NCBI GenBank assembly: GCA_020465985.1 | Contig: JAANYP010000294.1 | Coordinates: forward strand, 1 to 64,000 | From: Centrapalus pauciflorus | Taxonomy: Eukaryota; Streptophyta; Magnoliopsida; Asterales; Asteraceae | DNA length: 64,000 nucleotides | Direction: 5' to 3' | In this document: one piece after another, positions 22,082 through 32,509 of the stretch | Position numbering within the stretch: the first letter of the stretch is position 1 | How the letters are laid out: each line of letters opens with the position of its first letter | Position numbers and translations under genes: made by a program | The notes under the pieces: generated by a model | Seen by the model: only the letters and a program-made list of their open reading frames with translations | Database searches by the model: none | What the model was told of the DNA's origin: nothing

Positions 22082-23746
22082 GTATATGATTCTTTATTGT
22101 ATACAAATTTTAAGAATTTAGTTCAAGTTGTGCTGGCAATTTGTTTCTAAGCAAGAACATTTGAATTTTGTTCTAATTACGCTAACATTTTAAGTTAGAA
22201 CTTCTTAATTACACATACAAAATCAATATCCACATGCCTTTAGGGTGGTGCGGTTGGTTTGCAAGCCCGTCTTTTAGGGCGTGCGAGAAGATCGACCGTA
22301 CAGGCCTCCGACGTTGTAGGGCCTCACAATCGTAAAAGTGATCGGAGTATCAAACGAAGTACTTTGAATATTAAGTTTTCATTAATCATTATTTCGTTTT
22401 AAGCATATTATGTACCATTTTAGAAGTCTAATTGAATATACAAACACATAAAATTTGTCATTCACGACATCTAATGAATATATTAAAACTCAGTTGCAAA
22501 ATGAGTAATCTACTATTTAAATTTTTCGTAATTAAGGGCCCATATCGTATGCATGTGTACAGGGCCTCCAAAATCCATGGGACGACCCTGTTGGTTTGTG
22601 GTATAAAATTTGAAGGAATTGAGATTTAAGTTGGTGTTGGAACTTTGGATTACAAAATAAAGTGTTGGTTTTATTTATAATCCACTGAAATCTTTGTTTA
22701 AAGAAATTTGTCATTTCTACCCACTTATAAATGAATTTAGATTCCAACTATTCACAACTCATATCTTTAGCCGATCATAAAAACTATCTTCCATGCTCCC
22801 AATGAAACACACCAACCCAAAAAGGTTAAATTTCAATTCCTTCAAATTTCGTTCTGCAAGCCAAACAGACACTTAGTGTTGTTTTCAAGAGAAAAAACAT
22901 AGTTGTTTTCCGGAGAAAAATAAACATAATATTGTCAGGAAATGAAGTGTGAAAGGCAACATAAGTGATGCATATTGGTTTTTTGTTAGGACTTAATGAT
23001 TGGATTTTTGGTCAAGAATCTTGTATTCACTAAGAAACAAACAAATTTTTTTCTTAAAACTAAATATAGTTTTTGGATAATTATTAGTTTATTAGATAAA
23101 AGTTGTATTTGTATTTAGTATGACACTGATTATAGTGAGGGAAGTATATAAATAGGGGTTAGGCAAACAACTTTATCATGCTTAATTTGATAACTGATCT
23201 GGGATTTAATTTGAGCATCATGCCATCTTTGGACTGCCTCTCTAAAGTGGCTAGATTTTTTTTTTTGTTTTTTCTGTTTTTTTATTAAAAAGCATCTTAG
23301 GCCCTATCAAATTGGTGTTTGAGTTGTTGACTCAGGCAGCCATAAAAAAATGGAGGAAGAGTTGGAGGGAAAAATGGTGAGGTAGATTTGAGAAATTTGT
23401 TAACGATGGTAGAATGGTTTTTGGGTTTTCAAGATGAACTTTCTGGGACAGAGGCGTGTTTTGCTTACATAGAAAAGTTGTTGCAGAGTTTATTGAGAAC
23501 CCAAACCCTAGCAAAACGAGCACGTCGAGCAGCCTCACTGGTGATATATGCCAAAGCCGGGAGAAGGAACAGAAGATCCAGGCAACAGATAATCATGGTG
23601 CAACAAAAGTTTGCCTGTGGACGTTGGAGAAAGAAATGGGTGTCAATGGGCAGGAATAGTAACGGTCTGAGGGGCTGGTGGTGGTAGCGAGGACAAGGGT
23701 AGGCAATAGCTTTCCTTGGCTGAGACAGAGAGAAAGGGGAGGGGGG

Positions 23747-23807
<61 letters not shown>

Positions 23808-26800
23808 GCCAAGAAACCTGGGAAGCAGTGAAGCCTATGGAGAGAGAGGGGCATGCATCAACAGTGGGATTTGTGTTAATTTCGCTCCTAAGGTTTGCCA
23901 TTGACCGATAACTATCTGGATAAATAGGGCATACACGAATGTTTAAGGGGGAAACAAAACCACTCATCACAAAGGTTGGCATCACTAGGAGATAAATATC
24001 TGAAAAACATGGGGAACATTGGAGATGCATACTACAATGATTAACACCTTTAGGGAGGGAGTAGTTAGGGACATATATAAATAGGGTTAGGAGAACCAGT
24101 TTAATATGGTTAATTTGATAATTGATTTGGGATTTAGATTGTGTGATCCAAGAGAGTCATCTTCCTCTCAAAAGCTGCTGGAGTTTTGTGTTTTGTTTGT
24201 GTTGTCTTCATTTTTCAATAAAAATCATCTTGGGTTCTATCACTTGTATTACAATGAATAATCTCTATTTTCTCTATATTTTATTGAATAGATTAATGAG
24301 GAATTTATACAAAAAACAGGACACTAATCTAGGAAAGTAATAAAAGCTAAATCCCTACAATTAAGCCTGTCAATTTTATGTACAATTGGTGACAGCTAGC
24401 AAATCTCCAACAGCTATCAAATCTCTGTCATTTTTGTCTACACTCCCCCTCAAGCTTGGCTGTAGATATTGATGAGACCAAGCTTGCTTATAAGAAATTT
24501 ATGGGAGTTCTCAGATAGCCCCTTTGTGAGTATATCAGCAAGTTGTTGAGATGTTGGAACATATTCAATGTTGATGATGTTCCCATCTATTTTTTCTTTG
24601 ATAAAATGCCGATCTATTTCCACATGTTTAGTTCTATCGTGATGAACAGGATTGTGAGCTATTTTGATAGTGGACTGATTATCACAATAGAGTTGCATAG
24701 GCTCGACAAGATCAATCTTCAACTCTTTCATAATTCTTCTTATCCATAGAAGTTCACAGATTCCTAGGGCCATGGCTCTATATTCTGCCTCTGCACTGCT
24801 CCGAGACACCACAGATTGTTTTTTGCTACGCCAAGTTACTATGTTACCCCACACTAAGGTACAATATCTAGATGTTGATCGTCTATCATCAATAGCTCCA
24901 GCCCAATCTGCATCAGTATACGCTTCCACATTTCGCTTATCTGTCTTAGCAAAGAACAAGCCTTTTCCAGGTGTTTGCTTTAAGTACCGTAAGATTCTGT
25001 AAACTGCGTTAAGATGACCTTCACATGGAGCATGCATATACTGACTCACTAGACTCACTGCATAGGCAATGTCTGGTCGTGTATGCGATAGATAGATAAG
25101 CTTTCCGACAAGTTGTTGATAACGTTCTGTGTCAACCGGTTTTCCTTGAAACAACTTTCGTTTATTCCCAAGTTCAATTGGAGTATTACTTGGTTTGCAA
25201 CCTAGCATTCCAGTTTCTTCTAACAGGTCCAAGGTGTACTTCCTTTGACAAACAGAAATACCCCTTCTGCTCCTTGCAAACTCCATCCCTAGGAAATACC
25301 TCAATGTTCCGAGATCTTTAACTTCGAATTCTTGAGCCATTAGATGTTTGATTCTCGTTGCTTCTTTGCTATCATTTCCGGTAACAATTATATCATCAAC
25401 ATATACAATGAGAATTGTAATCTGATTATTTCCAGAATGCTTTACAAACATGGTATGGTCTACCTGTCCTTGAACGTATCCAGATTTCTTGATTACCTTT
25501 GAAAATCTCTCGAACCAAGCACGCGGGGACTGTTTTAAACCATACAAAGACTTGTTGAGTTTACACACAGTTGTGCCTCCTGATTTTTCTTCAAATCCAG
25601 GGGGCTGGTCCATAAACACAACTTCTTCAAGTTCACCATTTAAGAAAGCATTCTTTATGTCAAGCTGATATATAGGCCAATCGGAATTAGCAGCTAGTGA
25701 AAGGAGAATTCTAATAGTATTGAGTTTTGCAACAGGAGCAAACGTTTCCGTGTAGTCAATTCCATAGGTTTGAGTGAAACCTTTCGCCACTAAACGAGCC
25801 TTGTATCTTTCAACTGAACCATCGGCTTTAAATTTAATTGTGAATAGCCATTTGCACCCGACTGTGCTTTTACCTTCTGGTAACTCTACCAAGTTCCAAG
25901 TATTATTTTGCCTGAGTGCATGAATTTCATCTAAAACAGCAGCTTTCCATTCGGGAACAAGAAGTGCTTCTTGAATATTCCTGGGAATTTTTATGCTAGA
26001 TAATCTAGAAGTGAAAGCATGGAATGAAGCTGATAAATTTGAGTAAGAGATGAATTTAGAGATCGGGTGTTTTGTACAATTTCTTACACCTTTTCTGACA
26101 GCAATTGGTATATCCAAATCAGGAATAGAACTAGATGTACCTGACTGATTTTGTGAATGAGTGTTACGTGACTCCATTTGAGGATCTACCATCGGTTCAT
26201 CTTCTTGGTCGTGATTAAGATTCATGGTTTCGTCTTCTGCTTGAGAACGCTTCCGTCTAGTGTAAACTTGGAAATATTTTTCTGTATGTTCAGTTGAAGC
26301 TTCACACATATCCCTTGTTGAACACTCCTCAAGTACTTGAGGATTTGGCTGAATTGGTTTTATAGCTTCTTCAAGTGATTGAGATTCAAGAGTTTCCCAA
26401 GGACAACACACTTCATCTTGAGTTTTTCCTTGAAGTGTAGGTGATGAGTAATAGGGAGTATCCTCAAAAAAAGTAACATCACAGGAGACGTAGGTCTTTT
26501 TTGTACGAGGACAGAAACATCGGTAACCTTTCTGAAATGTTTTGAATACATGGCTTGTTTCGTTTTTGTGACCAAGTAGATAAACCCAAGTAACTCGTGT
26601 GTGATCATCAATGAACGTGAGAAACCATTTTTTACCATTGGATGTGGTTACCTTTGAGGGTCCCCATATATCACTATGTATTAATGAAAATGGTTCAGAT
26701 GGTTTATAAATTTTCGGAGATAAAGAAACACGAGTGTGTTTAGCTAGTTGACAGATTTCACAATCAATGGAAATATGGCTCTTATTAGTGAATAGAGATG

Positions 26801-29800
26801 GAAACAATCTTTTTAAATAGGAAAAATTGGGATGGCCAAGACGATGATGCCATAACATTATTTCCCTAGTACTAAAAACAGAATCAGAAGCAACAACACT
26901 CTGATGGACTTTCGGCTGATTTACAGATAAAGAGTTCTTAAAGCAATAAAGGTCACCATGAATCTTAGCACTGCCAATCGTCTTCCCCGATGATAGGTCC
27001 TGAAATTGACATAGAGATGGAGAGAATTTAGCCAGACAATTATTATCACGTGTGAGTTTGCGAATAGAGATCAAGTTACAGTTTAATGCAGGAACATGGA
27101 AAACAGATTTGAGTTTCAGGTGCGATGATAGATGAATATCACCTATACCAACAACCGGAATCAAAGAACCATCAGCAATTCGAACCGTAATATTAGTAGA
27201 ACATGGAGAGTATGAACAAAAAACATCAGGGCTACCCGTCATATGATCAGAGGCCCCGGAATCAATTATCCATGTGTGTAAGACATTACCGGAGGAATTA
27301 TGAACAGAATTTGAGTTACCAGATTGGGCCATTGAACATGACCCGGACGGCTGAGAGATGTGTGTTGATGATTGATTGAGAAGCTTGTAGAGATGATCAA
27401 CTTGTTCCTTGCTGAACGGAATAGATTCGCTTGTCATTTCGGGATCTGATTTAGAGTGAAAAGCACGTCCTTCAGATGATTGTCGGTTCTGCCAATTTGC
27501 TGGCTTTCCATGGAGGACCCAGCACTTCTCTTGAGTATGGCCAGGACGATTGCAATGATCACACCATGGTCGTCTACCAGAACGTTGGTCAGAATGACGC
27601 TGTCCAGTGGAATGAAATTTTTTGGACGCCAATGCAGAAACTTCTGGAGTAGGTGAAGGTGAATCATCATTGAGCATTACCTTACAACGGACTTCTTCAC
27701 GACGGACTTCAGCAAAGGCTTCTTCGGTGGTAGGAAAAGGGTCTCGAGATACAACACGACCACGTACCTCATCAAGGCTTCGATTGAGTCCAGCCAAGAA
27801 ATCGAAGACTCGTTCTTTTTCAAGATTGAGTCGTTGTTTCACACTGCATTGAGCACATGGAGAATCTTCTTCAAAGAATAGATCTAATTCTTGCCAAAGG
27901 TCTTGTAGATCAGAAAAGTATTGTGTTACTGAACTAGTACCTTGCTTCATCTCTTTTAATTTTGAACGCAATTCAAAGATCTGAGAAGCATTACCAAGAT
28001 CGGAGTACATGCGCCGTGTAGCATCCCAAACTTCCTTGGCTGTTTTGAACCAAAGATAACGACGACTGATATTTGGTTCCATTGAATTTATGAGCCAGGC
28101 AAGAACAATAGAATTTTCAGCCATCCACGTAGTATACGAAGAGTCTGTTGATTTAGGAGTCGGAAGATCACCAGTAATGTATCCCAACTTTCCTCGGCCA
28201 CAGATAACAATTTTGACAGATTGTGCCCACTGGAGATAATTTTTACCATTCAATCTATGGGATGTTATTTGAAGAGAAGAAATTTCACTCCCGGAAAAAG
28301 GAGCAGAAGGGCCATGGGGCAGAATTTTGGATGTGTCAGCAGGATTTTCGCTGTCGTTAACCATTTTTGAAGTGATTGAAGTATGAAATGAAAATTTTTG
28401 AACAAAGGATTCTTGCTTGGAAGAACACAGCAACGAAAGGAAAAGTTGAAACAAAGGAACCTTATGTCTCTGATACCATATTACAATGAATAATCTCTAT
28501 TTTCTCTATATTTTATTGAATAGATTAATGAGGAATTTATACAAAAAACAGGACACTAATCTAGGAAAGTAATAAAAGCTAAATCCCTACAATTAAGCCT
28601 GTCAATTTTATGTACAATTGGTGACAGCTAGCAAATCTCCAACAGCTATCAAATCTCTGTCATTTTTGTCTACAACTTGCAATCTGTTTATGGAAAATTT
28701 GACATTACCTTCTCTAAATGGATCTTGATTTCTAATTAATAAATGACGTGGTTGTTGGAATGGGAAAACAATAGCATAGACACAAGAGATGCATTAGCCA
28801 TCATGTAGAAGAAATACTTTTCAACAGGGTCCTCCGTTCTTCTGCAAAAAGATTTAAAATATTCGTGTAAGCATTTCAATGGTTCTCATACTTTCTTGTC
28901 CATGGTGCTTGTTGTTCTGCTATTTCAGGGGGGAAAGATTCGTGATTTGCTCTTTCAGATACTCGAGAATGAGAAAGATGTAATTATAAAGCATGGTACT
29001 CAGTCAAGGGAGAGTCGGCGAATGGCTACACAAGGGATGCATAGTTCAAAATTCTGTTTACATCCAGCTGGTGATACACCATCAGCTTGTCGGCTTTTTG
29101 ATGCCATTGTGAGCTTGTGTGTTCCTGTCATAATCAGTGATTATATCGAGTTGCCTTTTGAAGACGTCATCGACTACAGGAAAATTGCTGTTTTTGTAGA
29201 TACGGATTCAGCCATAAAGCCCGGATACTTGGTTAAATTGCTTACAGGAGTGAAGAAAGAACGAATATTGGAATTCCAAAGGGAGTTGAAAAAGGTACGT
29301 ACTATCTATAATTCTATATGTTCCCTCGTGTGAATTGTGCATTATTTACCTTTTTCTCTACTCTATCTACATAGTGCTTAGAGTTCTTGTCAAAGTTATC
29401 TTGGAACACGAGATCACCACATTTCATACTGATATTAGCTATATTTGAATCCATTCATAGACCACATTACTAACGAAATCATGTTACCTTTTGAATATTA
29501 GTATTATAATTAATATCACACAGCAGTAAAACGTAGGAAATGAAAATTTCTGGACAAATTGTTTATGAATTCTGCAATTTGCCTAAATCCATACTCACTG
29601 TTGGGATTTTATCATTCTTCAGTGCATTACGAATAAGAAAGGGCATTACATTTCATTATGTTGAGTTTGTAGCATCTTTAGGTGTTTGATTATTTGTGAC
29701 TTAACGGGCAGAATGGTATGGTTGACTTGGTCACCAATATCTATGAGTTCATGTGCAAGTTAATGATTAAGCCGGTCACCTCCACACAACCCTTTCATTA

Positions 29801-32509
29801 AGTCACAAAAGATCACTTCTTTCCTCTCAGCCTAGAATCCCTGAAACACTTAGGTTGCGTTTAGTTAACGAAAACTAGTCATTTTTCAATTTCAGTTTTC
29901 AAGTCTTAGTTTTTAGAAAAAAACAAGGGTTTCTATGAAAAGTGAAAACTTGTTTAGATGATGAAGTTTATGTTTTAAGAAAAATAAGATGAGTGATTAT
30001 AAAATAAGAAAAATAGGATAGGTAATAAAAAAGTAAGAGAGTGAAAGAGAGTATTATAAGGAAATATAGGGTAGGTAAAAAAGTAAGAGAAATGATATGA
30101 AAAGTGGTTTTTTAAAAAGTGAAATGAAAATTTATAAAATTGTTGTTAAGTAAAAAGTGAGATGTTTAAAATTTTTTCGGTAACTAAACGCAACCTTAAT
30201 GTTATTATTTGAAATTCTCAAATCTTGAAACCCTCATAAGTGAAAATTCCAAAGCAACAACCACTCATTGTGAAAACCTCTGTTGATACTTAATCCAGAC
30301 AGAGTGTTAAATGATAATATTGCTTTATTCATACTGTTTATTCAGCAAAAAACAAAACAAAACAGAAACAAATAATATTCATATATTCATCAGTTACTCC
30401 ACAAAACCTTGCTATATCCATATAGCTCTCCATATCAAACAAAATTTTATTGAAAAAAGCCTAACAAATGACAGTCATAGTATACTTGTTCCCATTAGTG
30501 ATATGTGCAAGTTTCAATCAATGGAAATTAACTCCAGATCCGACGGAGAACTATGTTACAATCTATTGCTTTCAATATTCAAGAGGTAGCTAACATATAT
30601 ATACTTAAAAAGAGCTCATGTGTTTCGTTCTCTATAAGAAAGCAAATCTCTCAACCAATATGACATTATAGGTGGCATCTACAAAAAAGAATAGAGACGC
30701 TTATTTATTCTAATCATGCAAGATTACCTGTGTCAATGCTCATACCTTCAAACTACCCTTGTCTTTAAGGACTGTATTGATCCCCACATCTCAAAATCCA
30801 GAAATTGGTGCTGCATAATACCAACTTCATGATTCTACCTCAATTTGATTTTCTTGTGATCATGACAAGGTAACCTAAACAACCTACTGCTGTTTATAAA
30901 TACATTTGTGACCTGGAGTGTATTTTTCACTGCAATAAAAGACTGATTATTCCTCTCTTCTCATATTCCTTCCTGCTTAAATAATAAATGGTATAGATTT
31001 ATTTTGAGTGCTTGGAGAACTATATTTGAGGGTTGTATGTTTTCTGGAAGGTTTGTCACAGGTTGTTAATCGAATAATTAAAACTCTTAGGAGGTATAGA
31101 AGGTAGGAATTTAGAGGCTGGAAGAGAGGCCTGTATTTTTGCTATGTCTTTGCTCTGAAGTGTCAAATTACTGTTATAATATCGTGGCTGTGGAGGGCTT
31201 TATTGGTGAATGGAGCATATAGAGGCCCCTCCCTGGATGCGAGCTAATTTCATGTCTTGATTTAGCAATTTCGGGTCAAGCAGTTGCATCCTATGCATGA
31301 TCATAGAAGTTAGACCCTCATTATAGAAGTCAATAGCATGTGAGGAGGAATTTTAACTCGATTGCATAGACCATTGAATTGACAATCTTAGTCACTTACA
31401 ACAGCAAGTTGCTTGAGGTTTCTTAGTTCAATCAGAGGCTTAGAGGCAACTCCTTCCAGAAATTGCTCCTGGAGTTTGTCTGGGTACGTACATCTGGCAG
31501 CTGATAGCCTTACCTTCCATTTCCTATATGAACCCTTGATGCCACACAACTATCTTCCTTTTAAGTAAGAGACCAAATGTAATCTTCATCTTCTCCGGCA
31601 TGTTATTGAGTTCAAAATTTTGATTGTATTTATAGTTCCATACTGCCATCCTGGAAATCGTCTCCCACAAAACCTGTATTGTCCAATTTTGTGACTCAAC
31701 TAACCAACTGATGATCCAGGCTACCTTTGATCATGCTAGAATTCTCAGCCTCCACTTCTGTACGCTTGGAACGACCATCAGAATCTCCATCATCATGACA
31801 GTCAAGATTATCCATCATCATGACAGTTAAGATTGAACTGTGAAAAACGATTCGACTGCCTGTGTGAGCTCTGCATTACTCAACTGGATAGATTTCAAGG
31901 TCTTATCATGGCCATTAGGGATCAAGATTCTTGAGTTCAATTCTCAGCATCAGTGAATCCCCTATTGTTTCTTTGGGTATTATTCATTTTGGTGTCAATT
32001 AACATAATTCTTTGGTTACGCCTCTGGGGATCATATGATCTTGAATGTCTGAAAGACAGAACTGGTACTCCTCTAAATTTTAATTAATTTTTTTAGTTGC
32101 ATGCCATATGTAGGCATCTAATATAATTTATGTCCATGTCTCATACCGACAAATTTATGAAATGCAGTAGTTGTTAACAACATACTTACAAACGAGGTAT
32201 CTAATGGCATCTTTTACATAATAGTTTTTTGAAATTCTTGCTAGCTTTATATTCTTGAAAACGTATCAATTTTTTTGTCTGAACTGAAGGTGGTCAATCT
32301 TGTAATGTGATTAGGTGCAACGCTACTTTGAATACGATGACCCAGATGGGACCGTGAACGAGATCTGGCGTCAAGTTTCTTTAAAACTTCCACTTATTAA
32401 TCTAATGATCAATCGTGACAAGAGGCTTGTCACAAGGAAATTGACCGGACCTGACTGTTCTTGCGTTTGCTCAAACCAAACAGGAATCCAAACTTCATTA
32501 TGGAGATAA
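21188..32509 (+). CDS. GT47 exostosin-family glycosyltransferase, ARAD1/ARAD2-like (three exons)
   Basis: Exons 21188-22081, 28929-29294 and 32315-32509 join in frame (both introns phase 0, GT-AG) to 484 codons plus stop. An in-frame ATG at 21347 (MGRKSIL...) matches the usual start of this family and would give 431 residues; the upstream start adds a Ser-rich 53-residue leader. A hydrophobic segment ILLIFALYAFF soon after 21347 fits a type II Golgi signal anchor. The catalytic domain runs from VRIYMYDLPRKFTYG through FYVPFFSSLSL, LLVSDFGR, FFMGNRFRKE, HGTQSRESRR, FCLHPAGDTPSACRLFDAI and ELPFEDVIDYRK, then a Cys-containing tail (CSCVCSNQTG). From family knowledge ARAD proteins act in pectic arabinan synthesis, and that substrate is inferred here. 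Both introns are loaded with transposons. Confidence 0.9.
22575..22876. mobile_element. MITE in intron 1, same family as 33581-33879
   Basis: Imperfect inverted ends pair GTTGGTTTGTGG...TTTGAAGGAATTGAGATTTAA with AAATTTCAATTCCTTCAAATTTC...GCCAAACAGACAC. The interior shares blocks with 33581-33879, including CACTTATAAATGAATTTAGATTCC-like and CTCATATCTTTAGCC-like words. No target duplication is clear. Superfamily not assigned. Confidence 0.6.
23140..24246 (+). mobile_element. TRIM-like or deleted LTR element in intron 1
   Basis: Two related direct repeats, about 23140-23308 and 24064-24242, share a TATATAAATAGG box, TTAATTTGATAA, TGATYTGGGATTTA, and an end ATCTTRGG...CTATCA. After the left copy comes AATTGGTGTTTGAG, a weak match to the Met PBS. 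About 750 bp lie between them, with no pol. A (GA)n tract sits inside. The copia element below is inserted right at the end of the right copy. LTR outer ends were not resolved. Confidence 0.5.
23750..23804. repeat. (GA)n microsatellite, about 27 units
   Basis: An uninterrupted GA run follows a short G-rich stretch. It creates spurious Leu/Ser and Arg/Glu frames on both strands. Confidence 0.95.
24247..24442 (-). repeat. 3' LTR of the intronic copia (196 bp)
   Basis: By eye identical to 28479-28674. It abuts the purine tract on its inner side and the ACTTG duplication on its outer side. Confidence 0.93.
24450..28364 (-). CDS. Copia gag-pol polyprotein, open but lacking the integrase catalytic core
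   Basis: The likely start is the ATG at 28364 (MVNDSENPADT), giving 1304 residues; the frame is open upstream to 28454. Domains by residue: gag with LNGKNYLQWAQSV (about 60-250), knuckle CDHCNRPGHTQEKC (about 270), protease IIDSGASDHMTG (about 367), pre-integrase LWHHRLGHPNF (about 505) and HSDIWGP with the first integrase Asp (about 562). After VFKTFQK the sequence jumps at about residue 611 to GYRCFCP, a motif that normally follows the core by about 170-200 residues, so the second Asp and the Glu are missing. RT (LDIKNAFLNG, YVDD) and RNase H (YTDADWAG, SSAEAEYRA, YCDNQS) look intact. RT and particle functions could be active; integration would need help in trans. Confidence 0.9.
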   Translation of the reverse strand: MVNDSENPADTSKILPHGPSAPFSGSEISSLQITSHRLNGKNYLQWAQSVKIVICGRGKLGYITGDLPTPKSTDSSYTTWMAENSIVLAWLINSMEPNISRRYLWFKTAKEVWDATRRMYSDLGNASQIFELRSKLKEMKQGTSSVTQYFSDLQDLWQELDLFFEEDSPCAQCSVKQRLNLEKERVFDFLAGLNRSLDEVRGRVVSRDPFPTTEEAFAEVRREEVRCKVMLNDDSPSPTPEVSALASKKFHSTGQRHSDQRSGRRPWCDHCNRPGHTQEKCWVLHGKPANWQNRQSSEGRAFHSKSDPEMTSESIPFSKEQVDHLYKLLNQSSTHISQPSGSCSMAQSGNSNSVHNSSGNVLHTWIIDSGASDHMTGSPDVFCSYSPCSTNITVRIADGSLIPVVGIGDIHLSSHLKLKSVFHVPALNCNLISIRKLTRDNNCLAKFSPSLCQFQDLSSGKTIGSAKIHGDLYCFKNSLSVNQPKVHQSVVASDSVFSTREIMLWHHRLGHPNFSYLKRLFPSLFTNKSHISIDCEICQLAKHTRVSLSPKIYKPSEPFSLIHSDIWGPSKVTTSNGKKWFLTFIDDHTRVTWVYLLGHKNETSHVFKTFQKGYRCFCPRTKKTYVSCDVTFFEDTPYYSSPTLQGKTQDEVCCPWETLESQSLEEAIKPIQPNPQVLEECSTRDMCEASTEHTEKYFQVYTRRKRSQAEDETMNLNHDQEDEPMVDPQMESRNTHSQNQSGTSSSIPDLDIPIAVRKGVRNCTKHPISKFISYSNLSASFHAFTSRLSSIKIPRNIQEALLVPEWKAAVLDEIHALRQNNTWNLVELPEGKSTVGCKWLFTIKFKADGSVERYKARLVAKGFTQTYGIDYTETFAPVAKLNTIRILLSLAANSDWPIYQLDIKNAFLNGELEEVVFMDQPPGFEEKSGGTTVCKLNKSLYGLKQSPRAWFERFSKVIKKSGYVQGQVDHTMFVKHSGNNQITILIVYVDDIIVTGNDSKEATRIKHLMAQEFEVKDLGTLRYFLGMEFARSRRGISVCQRKYTLDLLEETGMLGCKPSNTPIELGNKRKLFQGKPVDTERYQQLVGKLIYLSHTRPDIAYAVSLVSQYMHAPCEGHLNAVYRILRYLKQTPGKGLFFAKTDKRNVEAYTDADWAGAIDDRRSTSRYCTLVWGNIVTWRSKKQSVVSRSSAEAEYRAMALGICELLWIRRIMKELKIDLVEPMQLYCDNQSTIKIAHNPVHHDRTKHVEIDRHFIKEKIDGNIINIEYVPTSQQLADILTKGLSENSHKFLISKLGLINIYSQA
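28479..28674 (-). repeat. 5' LTR of the intronic copia (196 bp)
   Basis: Directly followed inward by the Met PBS (TGGTATCAGAG on the minus strand), with no spacer. Followed outward by ACTTG. Confidence 0.93.
28680..28928 (+). other. Remainder of intron 1
   Basis: Ordinary AT-rich intron sequence between the copia target duplication and the exon 2 acceptor. Nothing else is recognised. Confidence 0.6.
28929..29294 (+). CDS. GT47 gene exon 2 (C-terminal exostosin half)
   Basis: Acceptor TTTCAG^GG at 28928/28929 restores the reading through GGKIRDLLFQ, the natural continuation of FRKE in the family. It carries the most conserved block, with the PAGDTPSACRLFDAI motif thought to bind the nucleotide sugar. 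The donor is AAG^GTACGT at 29294. Confidence 0.9.
29853..30195. mobile_element. Tourist-like MITE in intron 2
   Basis: A 343 bp segment has inverted ends GGTTGCGTTTAGTTA-CGAAAA and its complement, flanked by the trinucleotide TTA on both sides (29850-29852 and 30196-30198). TTA duplication and short GG-starting TIRs are typical of PIF/Harbinger-derived MITEs. The interior is A-rich and non-coding. Confidence 0.8.
30199..32314 (+). other. Remainder of intron 2
   Basis: No gene or clear element is visible. A short tandem duplication (ATCATCATGACAGTYAAGATT, about 31786-31835) is the only local repeat noticed. Confidence 0.55.
32315..32509 (+). CDS. GT47 gene exon 3 (C-terminal tail)
   Basis: Acceptor TTAG^GTGC gives VQRYFEYDDPDGTVNEIWRQVSLKLPLI, then a Cys-rich end and a TAA stop in the codon before 32510. 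The segment aligns from memory with the end of ARAD-type proteins, so the gene is complete. Confidence 0.88.
   Translation: MQRYFEYDDPDGTVNEIWRQVSLKLPLINLMINRDKRLVTRKLTGPDCSCVCSNQTGIQTSLWR

Larger units (their letters stand above)
24247..28674 (-). mobile_element. Recent Ty1/copia insertion in intron 1, integrase-deleted
   Basis: The 196 bp LTRs (24247-24442 and 28479-28674) look identical base for base. The element is flanked by a perfect ACTTG duplication (24242-24246 and 28675-28679). A PBS (plus strand CTCTGATACCA, 28468-28478) touches the right LTR, and a GAGGGGGAG purine tract (24443-24451) touches the left one. LTR ends on the minus strand are TGTAGAC...GTAATA, so the terminal pair is TG/TA. 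It lies antisense to the host gene. The interior is one uninterrupted polyprotein frame. Confidence 0.93.

Noticed and set aside
23465..24030. Leu/Ser-rich and Arg/Glu-rich frames on both strands
   Set aside because: They arise from the (GA)n tract, with no conserved motif outside it.
32315..32509. Stand-alone small ORF
   Set aside because: It joins in frame to exon 2 through a good acceptor and matches the family C-terminus.
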